NCBI GenBank assembly: GCA_916710115.1
Contig: CAKAOY010000023.1
Coordinates: 1-11,042 of the forward strand
Reading direction: 5' to 3'
DNA: 11,042 nucleotides
Origin: an uncultured Bergeyella sp.
Lineage (GTDB): Bacteria; Bacteroidota; Bacteroidia; Flavobacteriales; Weeksellaceae
The translations under genes and the position numbers were made by a program. Below the pieces are notes generated by a model. The model was given only the letters and a program-made list of their open reading frames with translations. It ran no database searches and was not told the DNA's origin. The stretch's first letter is position 1. The number at the start of each line of letters is the position of its first letter. Positions 1-6,025 of this stretch are shown piece after piece.

Positions 1-35
1 AGCGTTCAGCGTTCAGCGTTCAGCGTTCAGCGTTC
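1..35. repeat. Heptanucleotide tandem repeat (AGCGTTC)x5, open at window edge
   Basis: Five perfect copies of AGCGTTC start at the first base, so the tract may extend beyond the window. A 7-bp unit is not a multiple of three, so gain or loss of a copy would shift any reading frame crossing it. One frame (from position 2) is open through the repeat to position 175; another closes at TAA 43-45. Whether the tract lies inside an upstream gene cannot be seen here. Confidence 0.9.
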
Positions 36-175
36 AAGCAGATAAGAGACCTTGTACTAATATATCATCAGAACTCCACGGGAGGCGCCTTATGGCGTTT
101 CTTGTGGAGATTTTTTATGCCCATATCTACGGCTTTTTGGCAATACAAAACCTCAAAAAAACTACTACGCTATGA
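2..175 (+). other. Open reading frame fragment ending in an ATGA overlap with the methyltransferase gene
   Basis: The frame beginning at position 2 has no stop until TGA at 173-175, which overlaps the ATG (172-174) of the first methyltransferase gene as ATGA. That is the arrangement seen in translationally coupled genes, so this could be the C-terminal tail of an upstream gene. An internal ATG at 91 would give a 27-residue peptide starting MAFLVEIFYAHIYGF. Against a gene: the frame crosses the heptamer tract and a strong terminator-like hairpin, and I recognise no domain. It may be an accidental open frame. Confidence 0.25.
74..116 (+). terminator. Terminator-like hairpin upstream of the R-M genes
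   Basis: CTCCAC (74-79) pairs perfectly with GTGGAG (104-109). The bases between continue the stem with G-U wobbles, giving about 16 continuous RNA pairs around a TTAT loop (90-93). ATTTTTT follows at 110-116. This has the form of a rho-independent terminator of + strand transcription. It lies only 56 bp before the first methyltransferase ATG, so it may end an upstream unit or attenuate transcription into the R-M operon. It also lies inside the open frame that ends at 175. Confidence 0.7.
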
Positions 176-864
176 GCCAAATAAAATCTAAAAAACGCGT
201 AGCAGACCACGGAGAGGTGCTTACCAACGAGAGAGAAGTAAAAGCAATGGTAGATTTAGTTTGGGACAAATTCCCAAAAGATAAAAAACTTACTACAACT
301 TATTTCGAGCCTTCTTGTGGCACAGGTAATTTCCTCGTGGAGATTCTCAAAAGAAAACTAAAAATCCTCCCTACATCTAAACGCAAGCAAGATGCTCACG
401 ATTGTTATCTAATACTACTCGTGGGGAGTATCTATGGAATAGAACTCTTGGAGGATAATACCAATGAGTGCCGAGAGAGATTATTCGCCATTGTGAAGGA
501 TTATTATCACGAGTATTATCCTAAGGTAAATCACCGAAGTAAATACTATAAAAACCTAATGAAGGCCATAGAAATCGTGATAGTACAAAACATAAAGTGT
601 GGCAATACCTTAGAAGATACCGATAAAATGATTTTTACTTTTTGGAAATATGAGCCTAAGAACCAAATAAGTAGAATAAAACAATCCTTAGCAAGCATTA
701 TTTCATCACAAAAGAAAAAGGATGAGTCGGAGCTATTCTCCAATGAATATTCCCAACTACCCGAGACATTCGGGGCGGTACCCTATGAGGAGATAATAAA
801 CATAGAAGACATACCCGAAACAGAGAAAAATCTAATAACAGAATACCGAAAAAATAAAAAATAA
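172..864 (+). CDS. Eco57I-like N6-adenine DNA methyltransferase, SAM-binding part (230 aa)
   Basis: This resembles the N-terminal half of Eco57I-type adenine methyltransferases. DHGEVLT (residues 12-18) corresponds to the conserved entry motif of the family (motif X region), FEPSCGTGNF (45-54) is an intact SAM-binding motif I, and YGIELLEDN (88-96) is the motif II region. QNIKCGNTL (139-147) matches the segment that in full-length relatives precedes the catalytic motif. No (N/D)PPY motif IV follows, and the protein ends in a charged tail. It probably cannot methylate alone. The next gene begins 6 bp downstream and has NPPY, so the two likely form one operon and perhaps one enzyme. The start is supported because the DHGEVLT motif begins 11 codons in. 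There is no clear ribosome-binding site, as is usual in Bacteroidota. The alternative is a decayed or truncated methyltransferase. Confidence 0.82.
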   Translation: MSQIKSKKRVADHGEVLTNEREVKAMVDLVWDKFPKDKKLTTTYFEPSCGTGNFLVEILKRKLKILPTSKRKQDAHDCYLILLVGSIYGIELLEDNTNECRERLFAIVKDYYHEYYPKVNHRSKYYKNLMKAIEIVIVQNIKCGNTLEDTDKMIFTFWKYEPKNQISRIKQSLASIISSQKKKDESELFSNEYSQLPETFGAVPYEEIINIEDIPETEKNLITEYRKNKK

Positions 865-870
865 CACACA

Positions 871-2418
871 ATGAGTTTCTACGAAAAAGACCATTTCCCC
901 GATATACTAAATTGTCTCGCAAATCTGAGCAGTGACGAGGTTTTCACACCGCCGAACATTGCCAATAAGATGCTGGACCTACTACCGCAAGAGTTATTTA
1001 CTAACCCTAATAGCAAGTTCCTCGACCCATTCTCTAAGTCTGGTGTATTCCTAAGAGAAATAGCAAAAAGACTACTGAAAGGCCTCGAAACACAAATACC
1101 AAATCTCCAAGAACGCATAGACCACATTATGCACTGCCAGCTATATGGAATAGGCATCACGGAGCTTACGGCTCTAATGTCACGGCGGACTCTATACTGC
1201 TCTGCTCGTGCAAATGGAAAACATTCCGTAGCCAAGTTCCCAGACGAAAGCGGAAATATATTCTTCGAAGAAATACCGCACATTTGGGACAATGCAGGTA
1301 AATGTACCTATTGCGGGGCAAATAAAAAAGACTTTGGCGATGAGGTGAGAGACGGACTCTCTAAACACGCATACCCATTTATCCACAACAAAAACCCATA
1401 CAAACATATGAATTTCGATGTCATTATAGGAAACCCACCATACCAAATGAATGTAGGTGTTGAGAAAAAAAACTTTGCTATTGCTATCTATCATAAATTT
1501 ATCCAGCAGGCAAAACAACTCAATCCCAAATATCTTTGTATGATTGTCCCAAGCCGTTGGTTTTCCGGAGGTAGAGGATTAGATGAGTTCCGTAATGAAA
1601 TGCTCAGTGATAGAAGACTAAAAGAAATACACGACCACCCTAATGCATCGGATGTATTCCCAGGTGTGGAAATAAAAGGAGGAGTGAATTATTTCCTTTG
1701 GCAAAATGGTTATGAGGGAGATTGCCTCATAAAAACCTATAACGACGGACAATGTATATCCGAAATGACAAGACCACTAAAAGAAGAAGGAGCAGATATA
1801 CTCATTAGGGATAATCAAGCCATCAGTATTTATCATAAAGTAAGAAATTTTAAGGAAAAAAGTTTTTCTGAAATTGTGAGTGTTCAAACACCTTTTGGGT
1901 TATTATCTTCCTTCAAATCTTACAAAAAAGAGCCATTCAAAGATGCTGTGAAAATTTATGTAAATGGTGGGATAGGTTATGTAAAAAGAGAAGATATTCC
2001 ATTGGTAAAGAATACTTCCGAACCAAGAGACAAAGCACCATTACTCATAGAAAATAAATTAATTGATGTTCATAAGGTAATTGTTCCCAAGGCAATAGGT
2101 TCAGGTAATTCACAAGAAGATTTAGTCAAACCTATCTATGCAGAGCCTAATTCTTGTTGTACCCAAACTTACTTGGTAATAGGTCCTTTTACAAATAAAG
2201 AACAATGCGAGAATGTAATGTCTTATATCAAGACGAAATTTTTCCATTTTATGTTAGGGTTAAAAAAAATTACGCAAGATGGAATGAGAGGAGTTTATCA
2301 ATTTGTTCCCCAGCAGGATTTTTCCAAGCCTTGGACGGACGAGGAACTTTACAAAAAATATAAACTCACGGAGGAGGAAATCACCTATATAGAGACAATG
2401 GTGAGACCTATGGAGTAA
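871..2418 (+). CDS. Eco57I-family DNA adenine methyltransferase, catalytic subunit (515 aa)
   Basis: Predicted modification subunit that transfers a methyl group from SAM to adenine N6. EVFTPPNIANKMLDLLP (23-39) is the family entry motif. DPFSKSGVF (52-60) sits where motif I belongs but lacks the first glycine of the usual pattern. LYGIGITELTALMSRR (91-106) follows. CTYC (145-148) looks like half of a zinc knuckle. FDVIIGNPPYQM (182-193) contains the catalytic NPPY. The segment after VPSRWFSGGRGLDEFRNEM (227-245) is long and probably contains the target-recognition region. As I recall, relatives also carry a variant motif I with SGVFLREI, so the degeneracy is probably a family trait. The preceding gene has the intact SAM motif, which suggests the two proteins act together. 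A 726-bp gap separates it from the helicase-nuclease gene. Confidence 0.9.
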   Translation: MSFYEKDHFPDILNCLANLSSDEVFTPPNIANKMLDLLPQELFTNPNSKFLDPFSKSGVFLREIAKRLLKGLETQIPNLQERIDHIMHCQLYGIGITELTALMSRRTLYCSARANGKHSVAKFPDESGNIFFEEIPHIWDNAGKCTYCGANKKDFGDEVRDGLSKHAYPFIHNKNPYKHMNFDVIIGNPPYQMNVGVEKKNFAIAIYHKFIQQAKQLNPKYLCMIVPSRWFSGGRGLDEFRNEMLSDRRLKEIHDHPNASDVFPGVEIKGGVNYFLWQNGYEGDCLIKTYNDGQCISEMTRPLKEEGADILIRDNQAISIYHKVRNFKEKSFSEIVSVQTPFGLLSSFKSYKKEPFKDAVKIYVNGGIGYVKREDIPLVKNTSEPRDKAPLLIENKLIDVHKVIVPKAIGSGNSQEDLVKPIYAEPNSCCTQTYLVIGPFTNKEQCENVMSYIKTKFFHFMLGLKKITQDGMRGVYQFVPQQDFSKPWTDEELYKKYKLTEEEITYIETMVRPME

Positions 2419-2432
2419 AACGAATAAATATC

Positions 2433-2458
2433 GGCATAGGAGATTGCCGTAAAGAAAA
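2433..2458. repeat. 26-bp direct repeat, copy 1
   Basis: Begins GGCATAGGAGATTGCCG and is identical over 26 bp to 2675-2700. With the preceding C, the copy contains a small hairpin (CGGCA / TGCCG). It starts 15 bp after the methyltransferase stop codon, outside the long inverted-repeat element, whereas copy 2 lies inside it. This suggests duplication or nested insertion of a short element. Confidence 0.9.
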
Positions 2459-2471
2459 CTCTCTTTTTGTA

Positions 2472-2838
2472 TGTTCTTTTGTCTTGACACAAAAGAACCA
2501 AAAGGTCAAGGCTGTGGGACCTACGGCTAAAAATTAGTTTCAATTCCTAAACCTTCCCCAACTCGCTATGCTCGGACAAGGGAAGATTTTTAACGGAATT
2601 TCAATTAATTTTCTTGACGCCTGCGGTCCCAATGCCGAGATATTGGGATTAACTTTGAGACTGATTTAAAAACTGGCATAGGAGATTGCCGTAAAGAAAA
2701 TCGGAACTTTGAGGGTGAAGAAATTCCCATTGTTTGAGCGTAGCGAGTTCTGGGAATTTTACCGAAAAGGTCAGATTTTTAGGCTAAATCTCCTCGAGCC
2801 TTGACTTTTGGGTTCTTTTGTGTCAAGACAAAAGAACA
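2472..2838. mobile_element. ~367-bp palindromic non-coding element with 42-bp inverted ends
   Basis: The outer 42 bp (2472-2513) is the inverted complement of 2797-2838 with two mismatches. Each end is also a hairpin: GTTCTTTTGT and ACAAAAGAAC form a perfect 10-bp stem at 2473-2498 and again at 2812-2837. Inner segments mirror each other about the same centre near 2655: AACTCGCTATGCTC (2560-2573) against GAGCGTAGCGAGTT (2736-2749), one mismatch. These sit in local hairpins at 2553-2585 and 2721-2759. No coding capacity is evident. The form suggests a non-autonomous (MITE- or REP-like) repeat. I see no clear target-site duplication, so mobility is inferred. It separates the methyltransferase genes from the helicase-nuclease gene. 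Confidence 0.6.
2675..2700. repeat. 26-bp direct repeat, copy 2
   Basis: Identical to 2433-2458. It lies near the centre of the palindromic element, just right of the symmetry axis, with no inverted counterpart on the left arm. A shorter motif, AACTTTGAG, occurs on both sides of it (2651-2659 and 2705-2713). Confidence 0.9.
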
Positions 2839-2855
2839 ATAAAAAAGTAAAAAAG

Positions 2856-3128
2856 TAGAAAATCGAACCGATTAGATAGAAAATCGAACCGATTAGATAG
2901 AAAATCGAACCGATTAGATAGAAAATAGAACTGATTAAGTGAAAAACCGAACCGATTAAGTGAAAAACCGAACCGATTAAGTGAAAAATCGAACCGATTA
3001 AGTAGAAAATTGAACTGATTAAGTAGAAAATCGAAATAATTAGGTAGAAAACCTAAATAATCAGGTATAAAATCGAAATAATTAGGTAAAAAACCTAAAT
3101 AATTAAGTAAAACACCTAAAAATTAATA
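2856..3128. repeat. 13 tandem copies of a 21-bp repeat upstream of the helicase-nuclease gene
   Basis: The period is exactly 21 bp through 13 uninterrupted units (2856, 2877, 2898 and so on to 3108). The first three are identical, with core AATCGAACCGATT: inverted AATCG/CGATT arms around AAC. Units 4-8 vary slightly (TTAAG endings, AACCG or AATTG variants). Units 9-13 drift to AATAATT cores and lose most of the symmetry. The array ends 16 bp before the ATG at 3145. Identical copies at the far end and decayed copies near the gene suggest growth from the gene-distal side. The array may hold repeated operator sites or form a leader structure. It has no spacers, so it is not CRISPR. Confidence 0.95.
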
Positions 3129-3144
3129 AAAATCATTAATTAAA

Positions 3145-5715
3145 ATGGAAAGATTCCCCCAAAACCGCATACCGCGAATCTATGCCTATACCGACGAGCA
3201 TTTCCCCGATATGCTCAAAATAGGTTATACCAATAGAACCGCCATAGAACGCATAAAAGAGCAATATCCTATAAAACAACCTCGCCAGACTTGGGAACTT
3301 ATATTGGATATCATCGCCCTCCGCAACGATGGCACCTACTATACCGACCACAATATCCACAAGAGATTAGAGAATAAAGGATTCCGCCGCGAGGAAGGAG
3401 AGTGGTTCCGTTGTACCTTGAAAGACTTAGAGGCCGTAATCATAGAAGAAAAAACAGGCATCGAAAACCACGAAAATAGAAACCTATCCTTTGAGATGAG
3501 ACCCGAACAAAGGGAGGCCGTGGAGCGTACTGCAGAATATTTCAAGTCTTATACGGATGATACCCACGCCACCCATTTCCTCTGGAATGCTAAGATGAGG
3601 TTCGGGAAAACATTCGCAGCGTACCAACTTGCCCTAAAAATGGGCTGGACAAAGGTGCTGGTGCTTACCTTCAAACCCGCTGTAATGAGTGCTTGGCGAG
3701 AAGACCTAAAAGGGCATATAGACTTCCAAAATTGGCAATTCGTCTCCAACAAAGAGGAAGACCTCAGCCCTGAGGAACTGGATAGAAGTAAGCCTTTCGT
3801 GTATTTTGGCTCCTTCCAAGACCACCTCGGCCACGATAAAAAATCAGGCGGTATGAAATCCAAAAACAAATGGGTACATAATGAAAAATGGGACTGCGTA
3901 ATCTTCGACGAATACCACTTCGGAGCGTGGCGAGAAAAGTCCAAAAAACTCTTCGATGTCGGTAACAAAGACTCCGAAGAAAAAAAACAATTAGACGCCG
4001 AGCGAAAAGAACAAGCCGAATTAGATTCCGAAGAATTAGGACTGAAAGAAACAGAGGATTTAATTAATTATTTCGACGAGAGAAGCCTCCCCATCAATAC
4101 CAAACACTATCTCTATCTATCGGGGACGCCATTCCGTGCCATCGCCGATGGTGAGTTCATAGAACAACAAATCTATAACTGGACCTACTCCGACGAGCAA
4201 ACCGCAAAAAATAATTGGAAAGGCGACGACAACCCCTATGCCTCCCTACCAAAAATGATGATGATGACCTACCAACTCCCTGAGGAAATACAAAAAATCG
4301 CCGAAAAGGGAGAGTTCAACGAGTTTGACCTTAATGAATTTTTCTCCGCAACGGGCAAGGGCGACACGGCAACCTTCAAACACGAAAACGATGTGCAGAA
4401 GTGGCTTAGCATTATCCGTGGGCAATTTGTAACCACCATAGAGAGCGACCTAAAACAAAGGGAAAAAAATAAAAAACCATTGATGCCGTTTTCCGATAGC
4501 CGACTGCTGGGGATATTGCAACATACCTTCTGGTTTCTGCCCAATGTAGCCTCTTGTAATGCAATGAAAAATCTGCTGAAAAAGCCACAAAATACCTTCT
4601 TCCACGATTATGAAATAATCGTCTGTGCAGGAGAACAAGTAGGCGTAGGGCAAGAAGCCTACAAATACACCAAAAAGAAAATGGAAAAAGATGGCAAAAA
4701 TCCATTGGAAACAAAGAGTATCACCCTCTCCTGCGGGAAACTTACTACGGGAGTATCGGTACCTCCTTGGTCGGGGATATTAATGCTGAGAAACACTACC
4801 AGCCCAGAGACATATTTCCAAACAATATTCAGAGTACAAACTCCTTGGACAATAAAAAATCCTAATGGCAAAACTCCCAATGAGCAAGTGATTATTAAAA
4901 AAGAATGTTATGTTTTTGACTTTGCACCCAATAGGGCTCTCAATCAATTAGTGAAATATGCCGATAAACTGAGTATAGATAAATACTCTAAAGCCGAGGA
5001 TAGAGTAGAAGAATTGCTAAATTTCTTACCAGTATTATCTTATGATGGTAATGTGATGGTAGAGGTGAAGGCCGCCGATATATTGGATATGGTGGTGCAG
5101 GGGATTTCCTCTACGCTATTGGCAAGGAGATGGGAGTCTGCACTGCTCGTCAATGTAGATAATAATACCTTATTAAGGTTATTAAGCAACGAAGAGGCAA
5201 TTAGGGCTTTGGAAGGTATCGAGGGATTCCGTGGTGTGAAACAAGATATGGAGACCATCATAAGTAAATCCGAAGCCGTGAAAAATACACGAAAAGAATT
5301 TGCCAATTCAGATAAAGAAATAGATAAAGAGACAAAAAAAACGCTCAGTGATGATGAAAAGGAATATAAAAGTAAGAGAAAGGTAATCCAAGAAAAACTC
5401 ATAAAATTTGCTACCAGAATACCTATCTTTATGTATCTATCCGAGCATAGAGAACAAACTCTCGAAGAGGTGATAATCTATTCAGAACCCGACCTCTTTA
5501 AGAAGGTAACAGGGATATCCGTAGGCGATTTTCAAATCTTGAAAAAGATAGGCGTATTCCATAATGAAAATATGAACGATGCTGTACTGAAATTCAAATA
5601 CAGCGAAGATGCTTCCCTCAACTACACTGGAAAAGAAGCCTATGAAGGACTGAGAAAAATTGGGGGCTTTAATAAGGTTTTTGACAGAGTTGAAGATATT
5701 ATTCCTGCTGAATGA
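3145..5715 (+). CDS. T5orf172/GIY-YIG-like nuclease fused to SF2 DEAD/DEAH-type helicase (856 aa), presumed restriction subunit
   Basis: Presumed restriction protein: an N-terminal nuclease joined to an ATP-driven DNA translocase. Residues 10-100 resemble the T5orf172 (GIY-YIG-related) domain: RIYAY (11-15), KIGYT (25-29), IERI (34-37), DHNIHKRL (68-75) and GEWF (85-88). SF2 motifs follow in order: MRFGKTF (151-157, Walker A), VLVLTFKP (171-178, Ia), DEYH (255-258, II), LSGTPF (325-330, III), LTTGVSVP (533-540, V) and YFQTIFRVQTPW (557-568, VI). All are intact, so the ATPase is probably active. The C-terminal 250 residues are charged and not recognised. The gene follows two Eco57I-like methyltransferase genes on the same strand, which supports an R-M role. 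Because of the 726-bp repeat-rich gap it may have its own transcription control. No separate specificity subunit is seen. The nuclease assignment is less certain than the helicase. Confidence 0.88.
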   Translation: MERFPQNRIPRIYAYTDEHFPDMLKIGYTNRTAIERIKEQYPIKQPRQTWELILDIIALRNDGTYYTDHNIHKRLENKGFRREEGEWFRCTLKDLEAVIIEEKTGIENHENRNLSFEMRPEQREAVERTAEYFKSYTDDTHATHFLWNAKMRFGKTFAAYQLALKMGWTKVLVLTFKPAVMSAWREDLKGHIDFQNWQFVSNKEEDLSPEELDRSKPFVYFGSFQDHLGHDKKSGGMKSKNKWVHNEKWDCVIFDEYHFGAWREKSKKLFDVGNKDSEEKKQLDAERKEQAELDSEELGLKETEDLINYFDERSLPINTKHYLYLSGTPFRAIADGEFIEQQIYNWTYSDEQTAKNNWKGDDNPYASLPKMMMMTYQLPEEIQKIAEKGEFNEFDLNEFFSATGKGDTATFKHENDVQKWLSIIRGQFVTTIESDLKQREKNKKPLMPFSDSRLLGILQHTFWFLPNVASCNAMKNLLKKPQNTFFHDYEIIVCAGEQVGVGQEAYKYTKKKMEKDGKNPLETKSITLSCGKLTTGVSVPPWSGILMLRNTTSPETYFQTIFRVQTPWTIKNPNGKTPNEQVIIKKECYVFDFAPNRALNQLVKYADKLSIDKYSKAEDRVEELLNFLPVLSYDGNVMVEVKAADILDMVVQGISSTLLARRWESALLVNVDNNTLLRLLSNEEAIRALEGIEGFRGVKQDMETIISKSEAVKNTRKEFANSDKEIDKETKKTLSDDEKEYKSKRKVIQEKLIKFATRIPIFMYLSEHREQTLEEVIIYSEPDLFKKVTGISVGDFQILKKIGVFHNENMNDAVLKFKYSEDASLNYTGKEAYEGLRKIGGFNKVFDRVEDIIPAE

Positions 5716-5732
5716 ATAGAGCATAAATAGCC

Positions 5733-5766
5733 AAAATACTTCCTTAGCACAAGGGAGTATTTTTTT
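5733..5766 (+). terminator. Rho-independent terminator after the helicase-nuclease gene
   Basis: AAAATACTTCCTT (5733-5745) pairs with AAGGGAGTATTTT (5751-5763) with one G-U pair around the loop AGCAC. A run of seven T ends at 5766. It starts 17 bp after the stop codon and separates the R-M module from the DnaA-box-rich region. Confidence 0.85.
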
Positions 5767-5767
5767 G

Positions 5768-5959
5768 TTTATCCCCAAAAATGTGAATAAAATTATGGAT
5801 AAACTGGTGTATAAGTATGTGGATAACCCTGTGGATAGCAGTTTTTTCAAAAAAAAGAAAAAAACAAAATAACTTCTAATGGAGAGTAAAATACCATTTA
5901 TCCCCCAAAAAGTGGATAAACTTGTGAGTAACCTTGTGTATAAGTATGTGAATAACCCT
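5768..5959. other. Candidate oriC or DnaA-binding locus: two arrays of DnaA-box-like 9-mers at 12-bp pitch
   Basis: Two 63-bp direct repeats (5768-5830 and 5897-5959) align with about eight mismatches and two single-base indels. Each opens with TTATCCCC and continues as a regular array in the other orientation. In the first, boxes start at 5782, 5794, 5806, 5818 and 5830: TGTGAATAA, TATGGATAA, GGTGTATAA, TGTGGATAA (perfect) and TGTGGATAG. In the second, boxes start at 5911, 5923, 5935 and 5947: AGTGGATAA, TGTGAGTAA, TGTGTATAA and TGTGAATAA. All steps are exactly 12 bp. The DnaA-box consensus is TTATCCACA, reverse TGTGGATAA. A-rich DNA lies between the arrays (5841-5870) and after them (5959-6000), as expected of an unwinding region. 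dnaA itself is not in the window. A DnaA-titration site is an alternative. Confidence 0.6.
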
Positions 5960-5997
5960 AAAACAACAGAAAAACTCATCAAAATATAAAAAAGTAT

Positions 5998-6005
5998 TAT
6001 CTTTG
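5998..6005 (+). promoter_or_regulatory. Bacteroidota -7 promoter element upstream of pdxA
   Basis: TATCTTTG matches the TAnnTTTG -7 consensus and ends 20 bp before the pdxA ATG. No convincing -33 TTG is visible at the usual distance. It lies just right of the DnaA-box arrays, so DnaA binding could affect it. Confidence 0.5.
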
Positions 6006-6025
6006 TAATAAATTAGCACGAATTA

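Noticed and set aside
2473..2498. Rho-independent terminator after the 515-aa methyltransferase gene
   Set aside because: The 10-bp hairpin is AT-rich, has no following T run and recurs as the far end of the palindromic element, so it is better explained as part of that element.
2823..3107. Long stop-free frame on the - strand through the 21-bp repeats (units 12 to 1)
   Set aside because: A 21-bp unit is seven codons, so one open unit keeps the whole array open. There is no ATG and no recognisable protein; it looks like an artefact of periodicity.
2856..3128. CRISPR array
   Set aside because: Units are directly adjacent with no unique spacers, and no cas gene is present.
4412..4714. Minus-strand open frames inside the helicase gene (also around 3549-3968 and 5040-5402)
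   Set aside because: They are antisense shadows of a gene with intact helicase motifs, with no independent domain signal.
5482..5982. 166-codon open frame on the - strand overlapping the helicase gene end and the DnaA-box region
   Set aside because: Its peptide is low-complexity hydrophobic (Phe/Leu/Ser) and repeats itself because it translates the two DnaA-box arrays; it also crosses a terminator and is antisense to a well-supported gene.
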